64,000 bases of DNA from Pandoraea sp. PE-S2T-3 (GTDB taxonomy: Bacteria; Pseudomonadota; Gammaproteobacteria; Burkholderiales; Burkholderiaceae): the NCBI RefSeq assembly GCF_002179965.1, contig NZ_NGUQ01000011.1, positions 1-64,000 of the forward strand. The letters run 5' to 3'. Positions 1 through 7,915 of the stretch are shown here, one piece after another. Both the position numbers and the translations under genes were made by a program. Each line of letters opens with the position of its first letter. Within the stretch, counting starts at the first letter, position 1. The notes under the pieces are model-generated. The model did no database searches. It had not been told where the DNA came from and saw nothing but the letters and a program-made list of their open reading frames with translations.

Positions 1-141
1 GTTCGCGTTTTTTTTATGGTGATCGGCGCACGGCAATCCTTCAGCCAATACCAACGGTGGGAATGTGAGACACCGTATTGAGAACCAGCGCGATTCCCCG
101 GGAATGTCGGCACGATGTATTAGCCCCGGATGATGTCCGAC

Positions 142-157
142 ATTCCGCATAAGGAAT
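142..157. promoter_or_regulatory. Inverted repeat upstream of the purine permease gene
   Basis: The sequence ATTCCGCATAAGGAAT is an inverted repeat with 5-base arms (ATTCC and GGAAT) and a 6-base spacer, 120 bases before the permease start. Arms of this type are common in operators of IclR-like and GntR-like regulators. A related repeat lies at 33803-33819 before the 3-hydroxyanthranilate genes. The rest of 1-276 shows no convincing gene. The regulator is not known; this is inference from symmetry only. Confidence 0.35.
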
Positions 158-276
158 ATTTTCACCAGACGTGAATGCTATTTTTCGAGCGTGCCCAAAT
201 GCGCGCATCCCGGTGCCCCCACACCGGCGACGTCAAAGAGGCACACGACATCTAAGAACATCGGAGACAACACCCC

Positions 277-1701
277 ATGGACTCATCGCTCAGCCCCCCG
301 GCAGGCAGCGCCGCGCCCGAAGCGGCACAAGACACCACGCGCGTGGCGGGCGCGCAGCCTGCATCGGCACTCGATCGTTATTTCGGTATCACAGCACTCG
401 GATCGACGTTCCGTACGGAAGTGATAGCGGGTATCACCACCTTCCTCGCGGCGATGTACATCATCGTCGTGAACCCGGCCATTCTGTCGAAGACCGGCAT
501 GGCGTTCCCGGCTGCGCTGACGGCCACTGTGCTCATCAGCTTCTTCGGCAGCTGCGCCATGGGCCTGTATGCCCGTAACCCGGTGCTCGTTGCCCCCGGC
601 ATGGGCCTCAATGCCCTGTTCGCCTTCACCATGGTGCATGGCGTCGGCATGCCGTGGCAGACCGCGCTGGGCTGCGTGTTCTGGTCGGGCATTCTGTTCG
701 CGCTGCTCGCGGCGCTGAACGTGCGACGCTTCGTCGTCGATGCCATTCCGGCCAATCTGCGCTACGCCATCTCGTGCGGCATCGGCCTGTTCATCACCGT
801 GATCGGGCTGGTCAACGCCAAGCTCGTCGTGAGCGACCCGGTCACCGTCGTGCGTCTCGCGCATCTGTCGCCGCCGACCGTCACTTTCCTGATCGGGCTG
901 GCACTGACCACCGTGCTGGTCGCCCGCCGGGTTAACGGCGCGCTGATGATCGGTATCGTCGTCACCACGCTGATGGCCATTCCGATCGGCCGTTTCTGGG
1001 GCGACGGCACCGCGTACTTCCCCAAGGAAATCGCTACCGCCACGCTCGTGAACTTCCACGGCTTCTTCGCGGCGCCCGATTTCTCCGGCATCGGCCAGCT
1101 CGACCTGCTGGGTGCGTTGAAAGTCGCGTATCTGCCGTTCATCTTCGTGATGCTGTTCACCGCGTTCTTTGATACCCTCTCGACCTTCATGAGCATTGCC
1201 GAAGCCGGTAACATGAAGGATCGCGACGGCAATCCGCGCAACATGCGTCAGGCCATGATCGTCGATTCGTTCTCGGTGCTGATTTCAGGCCCGCTCGGTA
1301 CGAGCCCGGCCAACGCCTACATCGAGTCGGCCGCGGGCATCGCCCAAGGCGGACGCACGGGTCTCACGGCGGTCGTTTGCGCGTTGATGTTCCTGCCGTT
1401 CCTGTTCCTCTCGCCGATGCTCTCGCTGGTGCCCGCCATCGCGACCGCGCCGGCGCTGATTCTGGTCGGCGTGTTCATGATGGAGTCCGTCGCCCGCATC
1501 GAATGGCACCGCATGGACGAGGCCATCCCGAGCTTCATCGCGCTCGTGATGATCCCGATTTCGTACTCGATTACCGACGGCATCGCTTACAGCTTCCTCG
1601 CTTTCGTCGTGCTCAAGCTGTTCACCGGGCGCGCCAAGGAAATCAAGCCGGCGATGTGGATCGTCGCCGCGCTGGCAGTGCTGCTGCTCACGCAAATGTA
1701 A
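277..1701 (+). CDS. NCS2-family purine (guanine/hypoxanthine/adenine) permease, AzgA-like
   Basis: This 474-residue protein is a polytopic inner-membrane carrier of the NCS2 family, AzgA-like branch, which imports purine bases with protons. The family signature is seen early: FRTEVIAGITTFLAAMYIIVVNP (in parts, residues about 47-69) is followed by APGMGLNALFAF, the conserved block that forms part of the substrate site. A later block FFDTLSTFMSIAEAGNM and the segment GPLGTSPANAYIES are also typical. Length matches the family (430-480 aa). The start ATG has a GGAGA ribosome-binding site 10 bases upstream. Guanine deaminase starts 19 bases downstream on the same strand, so the two probably form an operon for guanine uptake and deamination to xanthine. 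The exact base preference cannot be read from sequence. Confidence 0.93.
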   Translation: MDSSLSPPAGSAAPEAAQDTTRVAGAQPASALDRYFGITALGSTFRTEVIAGITTFLAAMYIIVVNPAILSKTGMAFPAALTATVLISFFGSCAMGLYARNPVLVAPGMGLNALFAFTMVHGVGMPWQTALGCVFWSGILFALLAALNVRRFVVDAIPANLRYAISCGIGLFITVIGLVNAKLVVSDPVTVVRLAHLSPPTVTFLIGLALTTVLVARRVNGALMIGIVVTTLMAIPIGRFWGDGTAYFPKEIATATLVNFHGFFAAPDFSGIGQLDLLGALKVAYLPFIFVMLFTAFFDTLSTFMSIAEAGNMKDRDGNPRNMRQAMIVDSFSVLISGPLGTSPANAYIESAAGIAQGGRTGLTAVVCALMFLPFLFLSPMLSLVPAIATAPALILVGVFMMESVARIEWHRMDEAIPSFIALVMIPISYSITDGIAYSFLAFVVLKLFTGRAKEIKPAMWIVAALAVLLLTQM

Positions 1702-1720
1702 CGACATAAGGACCCTGCAA

Positions 1721-3049
1721 ATGTCCACCACGACCCAAGCCTTGCGCGCCGTACGCGCGCAACTGGTCTACTTCACGCACGACCCGGCACGCGCCTACCT
1801 CGACGGCACGCCCGGCACGGTGCATCACACCGACGGCATCGTCGCGTATGAAAACGGCCGCATCACCGCCGTGGGCGACTACGCCAAGGTGGCGCCTACG
1901 CTCCCCGCCGGCACGCCCATCGACGACCTGCGCGACAAGATCGTCACACCGGGCTTCATCGACACGCACATTCACTATCCGCAGACCGACATGATCGCGT
2001 CGCCTGCCCCCGGCCTGCTGCCGTGGCTCGAAAAGTACACGTTCCCGACCGAGCGCCGCTTCGAGAACCCGGAATACGCGGCCGACGTCGCTCAGTTCTT
2101 CCTCGATGAACTGCTGCGCGGCGGCACGACCACGGCGCTCGTGTACTGCACGGTGCACCCGGGTTCGGCGGATGCCTTCTTCAAGGCGAGCGATGCGCGC
2201 AACCTGCGCATGATTGCCGGCAAGGTGATGATGGATCGCAACTGTCCGGAATTCCTGCGCGATACCGCCGAGAGCGGCGGCCGCGACAGCGAGACGTTGA
2301 TCCAGCGCTGGCACAACCACGGCCGCCAGATGTACGCCCTGACGCCGCGTTTCGCCCCGACTTCGACCGAAGCCCAGCTCGGCGTGTGCGGCGAACTCGC
2401 GCAGCGCTATCAGGACGTGTTCATCCAGAGCCACGTTGCCGAGAACACCGACGAAGTGGAATGGGTGCGCTCGCTGTTCCCGGGCCATCGCAGCTATCTC
2501 GACGTGTACGACCACTACAAGCTGCTGCGTCGACGCGCCGTGTACGGCCATTGCATCTGGCTCGACGACCACGACCGCCGCCGCATGTTCGAGACCGGCA
2601 CCGTCGCGGCACATTGCCCGACGTCGAACCAGTTCCTCGGCAGCGGCCTGTTCGACTTCGCGTCGGCCGAAGCCACGCGCATGCCGGTGACGCTCGCCAC
2701 CGATGTGGGCGGCGGCTCCACGTTCTCGATGCTGCAAACGATGAACGAAGCGCACAAGGTCGCGCGCTTGTCGGGCTATCACCTCACGGCTGAGCGCATG
2801 TTCTATCTGGCCACCGAAGGCGCCGCACACGCGCTCGATCTGCACGGCACGATCGGTACGCTGGCAGTCGGGGCGGAAGCCGACTTCGTGGTGCTCGATC
2901 CGAAGGCGACGCCGTTGCTCGCCCGCCGTTCTGCGCTGGCCGAGTCGCTCGAAGAGTTGCTGTTCGCGTTCGCGATGCTCGGCGACGACCGTGCCATTGC
3001 CACGACGTATGCCGCCGGCAAGCCGGTGCATCGACGCGCGGCGCACTGA
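1721..3049 (+). CDS. guaD: Guanine deaminase
   Basis: The 442-residue protein belongs to the amidohydrolase superfamily and converts guanine to xanthine and ammonia in the cytoplasm. The N-terminal metal motif GFIDTHIHYPQTD (H83, H85) is the guanine-deaminase form of the HxH signature. Further expected metal or catalytic blocks are QSHVAEN, YGHCIW and ATDVGGGSTFSML, the last holding the conserved Asp. Length is typical for bacterial GuaD (about 440 aa). An AAGGA site lies upstream of the ATG. It follows the purine permease by 19 bases, and that neighbour supports the guanine assignment over other amidohydrolases such as chlorohydrolases. A rho-independent terminator at 3199-3222 ends the unit. 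Confidence 0.93.
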   Translation: MSTTTQALRAVRAQLVYFTHDPARAYLDGTPGTVHHTDGIVAYENGRITAVGDYAKVAPTLPAGTPIDDLRDKIVTPGFIDTHIHYPQTDMIASPAPGLLPWLEKYTFPTERRFENPEYAADVAQFFLDELLRGGTTTALVYCTVHPGSADAFFKASDARNLRMIAGKVMMDRNCPEFLRDTAESGGRDSETLIQRWHNHGRQMYALTPRFAPTSTEAQLGVCGELAQRYQDVFIQSHVAENTDEVEWVRSLFPGHRSYLDVYDHYKLLRRRAVYGHCIWLDDHDRRRMFETGTVAAHCPTSNQFLGSGLFDFASAEATRMPVTLATDVGGGSTFSMLQTMNEAHKVARLSGYHLTAERMFYLATEGAAHALDLHGTIGTLAVGAEADFVVLDPKATPLLARRSALAESLEELLFAFAMLGDDRAIATTYAAGKPVHRRAAH

Positions 3050-3198
3050 CATCGAGGCGCTGATGTTTGCGCATTGAGCCCGTGCATGACGTTGTTGCAT
3101 TGCTTTCGCGAGGAAACGTACGCCGCCGCCTTGGCGCGGCGCACGTTCCCCCGCGGTCGCCGACCGTGCGCAAGGGGCATGCGGTCGGGGATCTCCTT

Positions 3199-3222
3199 GG
3201 GCGGCTTCGGCCGCCCTTTTTT
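3199..3222 (+). terminator. Rho-independent terminator downstream of guaD
   Basis: A perfect 7-base stem (GGGCGGC, 3199-3205, with GCCGCCC, 3210-3216) closes a TTCG tetraloop and is followed by six T residues. It ends the permease-guaD unit and insulates the next riboswitch-controlled gene. Confidence 0.85.
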
Positions 3223-3315
3223 GCTTTCCGGGCACCGCGACGCCACCGTGCGCATCACGCGGTGAACTCGCACCACCACGCGCGGCAAATTGCCCCACGG
3301 TGTGCGCGCCATCAC

Positions 3316-3343
3316 TTGCGTGTCACGAATCCGATGCTATAAT
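3316..3343 (+). promoter_or_regulatory. Probable sigma-70 promoter for the Mn riboswitch transcript
   Basis: A perfect TATAAT (-10) lies at 3338-3343, with TTGCGT (-35-like) at 3316-3321 and a 16-base spacer. Predicted transcription would begin near 3350, just before the GGGGAGTAG block of the riboswitch. The -35 match is partial. Confidence 0.6.
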
Positions 3344-3354
3344 CCGCTCCGATT

Positions 3355-3563
3355 CATTGGGGAGTAGCCGCCCTGTCGTGCACATCGTGTATTGCGAGTA
3401 GTGCGTGTACCGGCAGGGGCGTACGTCAACAGACTTGGCCGATTTCGGCTATGGCGTGCGCAGCCGAAGGGCCTGGCGAGACCGATGACGATGCTTCCGC
3501 CAACCGGGCCGGGATGCATTGTCATTGGCTCGCATCAACGTGGCCCGGCGGAGAAAAAATAAG
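3355..3563 (+). promoter_or_regulatory. yybP-ykoY manganese riboswitch
   Basis: The leader carries the two hallmark blocks of the yybP-ykoY (Mn2+) aptamer: GGGGAGTAGCC at about 3359-3369, and GGGCCTGGCGAGACC at about 3469-3483. CGTCAACAGACTTGG lies between them. These form the paired L1/L3 Mn-binding loops in known examples. Downstream, ATGACGATGC (3485-3494) can pair with GCATTGTCAT (3517-3526) through one G-T wobble. The arm 3497-3510 can pair, with a bulge, with GGCCCGGCGG (3542-3551), which overlaps the GGAG ribosome-binding site. This suggests control at the level of translation initiation. The gene controlled is a TMEM165/GDT1-type transporter, a known target of this riboswitch. The aptamer assignment is secure; the switching mechanism is inferred. 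Confidence 0.93.
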
Positions 3564-4121
3564 GTGTCCCCATTCCTCATCTCGACCGGCGTCGTCGGTC
3601 TCGCCGAAATCGGCGACAAAACCCAACTGCTGGCCCTCGTTCTCGCTGCGCGCTTTAAAAAGCCCGTGCCGATCATTCTTGGCATTCTCGTCGCCACACT
3701 TGTCAATCACGGCTTCGCCGGTGCGCTGGGCGAATGGCTGTCGACCGCCATCAGCCCGTCGATCATGAAGTGGGCCGTCGTCACGTCGTTCATCGGCATG
3801 GCGATCTGGATTCTGATTCCCGACAAGGTCGACGACGAAGACGCCAACACCAAGCGCAAGCTCGGCGTGTTTGCCTCCACCGTGCTGACGTTCTTCATCG
3901 CCGAAATGGGCGACAAGACGCAGATCGCCACGGTGATGCTCGCCGCGCGCTATCAGGACTTCTTCGGCGTGGTCGCCGGCACCACGCTCGGCATGATGCT
4001 CGCCAACGTGCCCGCCGTGCTGGTCGGCCACAAGTTCTCGGGACGCCTGCCCACGCGCGCCGTCCACGCGGTGGCCGCCGTCATCTTCCTGGTGCTCGGC
4101 ATCATCACGCTGATGCAGTAA
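3564..4121 (+). CDS. TMEM165/GDT1-family (UPF0016) Mn/Ca:H+ exporter
   Basis: The 185-residue inner-membrane protein has the two-fold repeated signature of this family: AEIGDKTQLLALVLA near the N-terminus and AEMGDKTQIATVMLA about 100 residues later. Each E-x-G-D-K-T motif sits in a transmembrane helix and binds the cation. Homologues such as MneA/MneP-type exporters pump Mn2+ out of the cytoplasm. The start chosen is GTG at 3564, with a GGAG site 10 bases upstream; it follows the riboswitch and gives the usual short N-terminus before the first motif. An in-frame TTG at 3519 would lie inside the switch region and is unlikely. Control by the Mn riboswitch supports a role in manganese homeostasis. 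Confidence 0.92.
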   Translation: MSPFLISTGVVGLAEIGDKTQLLALVLAARFKKPVPIILGILVATLVNHGFAGALGEWLSTAISPSIMKWAVVTSFIGMAIWILIPDKVDDEDANTKRKLGVFASTVLTFFIAEMGDKTQIATVMLAARYQDFFGVVAGTTLGMMLANVPAVLVGHKFSGRLPTRAVHAVAAVIFLVLGIITLMQ

Positions 4122-4132
4122 CGCAGAAAAAC

Positions 4133-4193
4133 AAAAACGCCGGGCAAGGTGTCGCGCCGCGCTTTCAGCGGCACGACGCCCTGCCCGGCGTTT
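4133..4193. terminator. Bidirectional terminator between the Mn exporter and the DUF4136 gene
   Basis: A long stem is formed by CGCCGGGCAAGGTGTCG (4138-4154) and CGACGCCCTGCCCGGCG (4174-4190). Adenines precede it (4133-4137) and TTTG follows. It sits between two convergent genes and can serve both strands, more strongly the minus strand. Confidence 0.75.
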
Positions 4194-4250
4194 GCGCAAC
4201 CTGTCACATGACAGCGCTGCACACGGCCTGCCGTGCTGCGCCCTCACCCA

Positions 4251-4862
4251 TCACTGTCCGACTTTCTGCTCCACGTTGACCGTGCGCCCGCTCGGGAACG
4301 GCAACTGCTTGAGCGCCGCATCGATCAGGTACGGCATGGTGGATGCGAGCGACGTGCCCCCATCGCTCGTCTCGGCCGACACGCGATACACCTCCTTGCC
4401 GCTCGCCCGGTCGGTAAAGCGCAGTTGCAGCCCCTTGAGCGCATACGGATAGTCACGCTCGATGTAGGCCGGCATCGCGCCGCCATACGGGTAACCGTAC
4501 CAGCCCCACGGACGTCCCCACGGTCCCCACGGCCCCCGTGCAAACATCGGGTCGTAGGCCGGCTCGGCCACGCGCATCATCTGCTGACTGATGCCATAGC
4601 TCATGCCCACCAGATAGTGAGCCGACGACGGGCTTTGCTCGGCGAAACCGTCACCGGCAAGCCGGTTGCGCAGCCACTGCTCGTAGGTCGCGTGCTCCTG
4701 ATTGTTCTGCTGCTCCGGGGTACGCGTGAGCGCGTAAGTGCGCGGCCCATCAAAGCCCGGCGAGTCGCCAAACGCGGTCACCTGGCTCGTGACCGTGCTG
4801 GCACAACCGGCCAGCATGGCGCTGGCAGCGACCAGCGTCGCCATTCCCCATCTTTTCCACAT
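4251..4862 (-). CDS. DUF4136-family outer-membrane lipoprotein
   Basis: The 203-residue protein begins with a lipoprotein signal peptide: a charged MWKRWG start, a hydrophobic stretch and the lipobox LAGC with Cys at about residue 19. The body fits DUF4136, with an early FDGPRTYAL segment, a central Gly/Trp/Pro/Tyr-rich patch (GPWGPWGRPWGWYGYPYGG) and a late LRFTDRASGKEVYR strand. Family members are small periplasmic or outer-membrane lipoproteins of unknown function. A GGAG site precedes the ATG. The gene is monocistronic, divergent from pepN and convergent with the Mn exporter. Nothing nearby suggests a specific role. Confidence 0.85.
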   Translation of the reverse strand: MWKRWGMATLVAASAMLAGCASTVTSQVTAFGDSPGFDGPRTYALTRTPEQQNNQEHATYEQWLRNRLAGDGFAEQSPSSAHYLVGMSYGISQQMMRVAEPAYDPMFARGPWGPWGRPWGWYGYPYGGAMPAYIERDYPYALKGLQLRFTDRASGKEVYRVSAETSDGGTSLASTMPYLIDAALKQLPFPSGRTVNVEQKVGQ

Positions 4863-5033
4863 GATTCACTGCTCCAGAGAAATGCCAAGTACGGCAAAGC
4901 GCGCCCCTCGCGCCGATTTAAGCATAGGACGGTGCCTCGTGCACCTCCCGAATCTTTGACGGTTCGGCACGCGCAAAATTCTCCAAATTTTTCGACGTTG
5001 CACCAAGTGACGAGCCAAAACGCGGCAATCCGT

Positions 5034-5039
5034 TACAAT
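5034..5039 (+). promoter_or_regulatory. Possible -10 element for pepN
   Basis: TACAAT at 5034-5039 would place the transcription start near 5046. This lies after an in-frame GTG (5042) but before the ATG at 5075, so it favours the ATG. No good -35 hexamer is visible at 16-18 bases. Confidence 0.35.
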
Positions 5040-5074
5040 TTGTGAATCCTTGGCCGTCCGCAAAATCACCGTCC

Positions 5075-7786
5075 ATGCTCAGAACCGATATCGCTGGCCT
5101 TATTCAGCGCTCCGACTATACGCCTCCGGCGTACCTGATCGACACCGTCCAACTCGACTTCGACCTCGCTCCCGACGTCACCACCGTGACCAGCCGCCTG
5201 CGCGTGCATCGCAACCCGGCAGGCGCGGGGAGCGATCTCGAACTGGTCGGTCAGGGCCTGCAACTGGTGAGCCTCGAAGTCGACGGCAAGCCGTGGAGCG
5301 GCTACCGCACCGGCGAAGAGACGCTCACCGTCGAGGCACCGCCCGAAGCGTTCGAACTCACGCTCGTCACGCGTTGTTGCCCGCAGGAGAACACGTCGCT
5401 GATGGGCTTGTACGTGTCGGGCGGAAATTTCTTCACCCAATGCGAAGCCGAAGGCTTTCGCAAGATCACCTACTTCCTCGACCGTCCGGATGTGATGGCG
5501 ACCTACACCGTCACGCTGCGCGCCGATCGCGAAGCGTATCCGGTGCTGCTCGCCAACGGCAACCTGATCGACAAGGGCGATTTGCCTGACGGCCGCCACT
5601 TCGCGATCTGGGACGACCCGTTCAAGAAGCCGAGCTACCTGTTCGCGTTGGTCGCAGGCCGTCTGGTGTGCCGCGAAGCGCGCATCGTGGCCGGCGATGG
5701 CCGCGAGAAGCTGTTGCAGGTCTGGGTCCAGCCGCAAGACCTCGACAAGACCGAACACGCGATGGACTCGCTCATCAATTCCATCCGCTGGGACGAAACG
5801 CGCTTCGGCCGCGTGCTCGATCTCGACCGCTTCATGATCGTCGCCGTGAGCGACTTCAACATGGGCGCGATGGAAAACAAGGGCCTGAACATCTTCAACA
5901 CGAAGTATGTGCTGGCCGATGCCGCCACCGCGACGGATGACGACTTCGGCAACATCGAAGCCGTGGTCGGCCACGAGTATTTCCATAACTGGACCGGCAA
6001 CCGCGTGACCTGCCGCGACTGGTTCCAGTTGAGTCTCAAGGAAGGCCTGACGGTGTTCCGCGATCAGGAATTCTCGGCCGATATGATGGGCTCGGACTCG
6101 GGCCGCGCGGTCAAGCGCATCGACGACGTGCGCGTGCTGCGTCAAGCGCAGTTCCCCGAGGACGCGGGCCCGATGGCTCACCCCGTGCGCCCCGAGAGCT
6201 ACGTCGAGATCAACAATTTCTACACCGTCACCGTCTACGAGAAAGGCGCCGAAGTCGTGCGCATGTATCAGACGCTGCTCGGCCGCGACGGCTTCCGCAA
6301 GGGCATGGACCTGTACTTCGAGCGTCACGACGGTCAAGCCGTGACGTGCGACGACTTCCGCGCCGCGATGGCCGATGCCAATCAGCGCGACCTGACGCAA
6401 TTCGGCCGCTGGTACAGCCAGGCCGGGACGCCACGCGTGACGGTTGACGCCACTTACGACGAAGCCGCACGCACCTATACGCTCACGCTCACGCAACGCT
6501 GTCCGAAGGTCGGTGTCGAATTGCACGACAGCGGGCTCGTCAAACAGCCGTTCCATATTCCGTTTGCCGTGGGCCTGCTCGATCGCGACGGCCGCGACAT
6601 GGCGCTGCGTTTGGCCGGTGAACCGGCGGATGCCCCCGCCGCCACCACGCGCGTGCTCGACTTCACGCAGGAGCGTCAGAGCTTCACGTTCGTGGACGTG
6701 GATCACACGCCGATGCCCTCGTTGCTGCGCGGTTTCTCTGCGCCGGTCATCGTGGAGCACGAATACACCATCGACGAACTTGCGTTCCTGATGGCGCACG
6801 ACAGCGATCCGTTCAACCGCTGGGAAGCGGGCCAACGCCTCGCCACGCGTCAGTTGCTGGCACTGGTCGAATCGATTCAGATGGGCCAGTTGCCGAGCGT
6901 GGACAGCTACGTGCTCGAAGCTTTCCGTCAGGTGCTGCGCGACGAAACGCTCGACCCGGCCTTCCGCGCGCAGGCCCTCACGCTGCCGGCCGAGTCGTAC
7001 CTCGGCGAGCAGATGAGCGAGATCGACCCCGCCGCGATTCATGCGGCGCGTCAGTATCTGCGTCAGCGTCTGGCCGCCTCGCTGCATACCGAGTGGCTGG
7101 CTGCGTATCACAACCACCGCGTGCCGGGTGCCTATCGCCCGGATGCCGCATCGGCTGGCGAACGCGCGCTGAAGAACCTCGCGCTGTCGTATCTGATGGA
7201 GCTGTCGGACGCTGGCGTGGCGCAAACCGCCCGCACGCAGTACGACACTGCCGACAACATGACGGACCGCTTCGCCGCCCTCACGGCACTCGTGCAACGT
7301 GGCGGTGCCGCGCGTGACGGCGATGCGGCGCATGGACAGAATCACGCCGCCGAGGCGCTCGACGACTTCTACCAGCGCTTTGAACACGAAGCGCTGGCCA
7401 TCGACAAATGGTTTGCCTTGCAGGCCATGCAACGCGGTGACGGCAGTCACTGTGTGATCGATGCGGTGCGCGCGCTGATGCGCCACCCGGCGTTCACGAT
7501 CAAGAACCCGAACCGCGCGCGCTCGTTGATTTTCAGCTTCTGTAGCGGCAACCCGGCGCAGTTCCACGCGGCCGACGGCTCGGGCTATCAGTACTGGGCG
7601 GAACAAGTGCTGTCGCTCGACGCCCTGAACCCGCAAGTCGCTGCACGCCTCGCACGCGTACTCGACCGCTGGCGCAAGTACACGCCGACGCTGCGCGACC
7701 GTATGCGCGACGCGTTGCAACAAGTCGCGGACCACAAAGCACTGTCGAAAGACGTGCGCGAAATCGTGGAGAAGGCGCTGGCCTGA
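5075..7786 (+). CDS. pepN: Aminopeptidase N (M1 family zinc metalloprotease)
   Basis: The 903-residue cytoplasmic enzyme removes N-terminal residues from peptides. It carries the exopeptidase motif GAMEN at residues about 264-268. The zinc site HEYFH starts at H300, with E301 catalytic and H304 a ligand. The third ligand is E323, exactly at the HExxH-x18-E spacing of the M1 family. The N-terminus RSDYTPPAYLIDTV is the usual start of proteobacterial PepN, and the length fits the E. coli-type enzyme (about 870-900 aa). The ATG at 5075 is preferred; an in-frame GTG at 5042 adds 11 non-conserved residues and lies upstream of the predicted transcription start. It is a single gene, closed by a strong terminator at 7826-7861. 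Confidence 0.96.
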   Translation: MLRTDIAGLIQRSDYTPPAYLIDTVQLDFDLAPDVTTVTSRLRVHRNPAGAGSDLELVGQGLQLVSLEVDGKPWSGYRTGEETLTVEAPPEAFELTLVTRCCPQENTSLMGLYVSGGNFFTQCEAEGFRKITYFLDRPDVMATYTVTLRADREAYPVLLANGNLIDKGDLPDGRHFAIWDDPFKKPSYLFALVAGRLVCREARIVAGDGREKLLQVWVQPQDLDKTEHAMDSLINSIRWDETRFGRVLDLDRFMIVAVSDFNMGAMENKGLNIFNTKYVLADAATATDDDFGNIEAVVGHEYFHNWTGNRVTCRDWFQLSLKEGLTVFRDQEFSADMMGSDSGRAVKRIDDVRVLRQAQFPEDAGPMAHPVRPESYVEINNFYTVTVYEKGAEVVRMYQTLLGRDGFRKGMDLYFERHDGQAVTCDDFRAAMADANQRDLTQFGRWYSQAGTPRVTVDATYDEAARTYTLTLTQRCPKVGVELHDSGLVKQPFHIPFAVGLLDRDGRDMALRLAGEPADAPAATTRVLDFTQERQSFTFVDVDHTPMPSLLRGFSAPVIVEHEYTIDELAFLMAHDSDPFNRWEAGQRLATRQLLALVESIQMGQLPSVDSYVLEAFRQVLRDETLDPAFRAQALTLPAESYLGEQMSEIDPAAIHAARQYLRQRLAASLHTEWLAAYHNHRVPGAYRPDAASAGERALKNLALSYLMELSDAGVAQTARTQYDTADNMTDRFAALTALVQRGGAARDGDAAHGQNHAAEALDDFYQRFEHEALAIDKWFALQAMQRGDGSHCVIDAVRALMRHPAFTIKNPNRARSLIFSFCSGNPAQFHAADGSGYQYWAEQVLSLDALNPQVAARLARVLDRWRKYTPTLRDRMRDALQQVADHKALSKDVREIVEKALA

Positions 7787-7825
7787 ACGGCTGGGCAGTC
7801 ACGCTGATGGGGTGACGCAGCAAAG

Positions 7826-7861
7826 AAAAAGGCGATGCGAGAAATACGCATCGCCTTTTTT
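7826..7861. terminator. Bidirectional terminator between pepN and metE
   Basis: A perfect 9-base stem GGCGATGCG (7831-7839) pairs with CGCATCGCC (7847-7855) around a 7-base loop. Five A residues lie before it and six T residues after it, so it can end both convergent genes. Confidence 0.9.
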
Positions 7862-7915
7862 CATGACCGGGGCCTTTGAGCCGAATCAACCAAATCAGCC
7901 AAATCAGCCGACGAA

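Noticed and set aside
3519-3563. TTG start giving 15 extra residues to the Mn transporter
   Set aside because: It lies inside the riboswitch expression platform. The GTG at 3564 has a ribosome site and gives the usual N-terminus.
5066-7735. An 889-codon open frame antisense to pepN
   Set aside because: It is a high-GC shadow of the real gene. Its product is Arg/His/Val-rich without domains, while the plus strand encodes a complete M1 peptidase.
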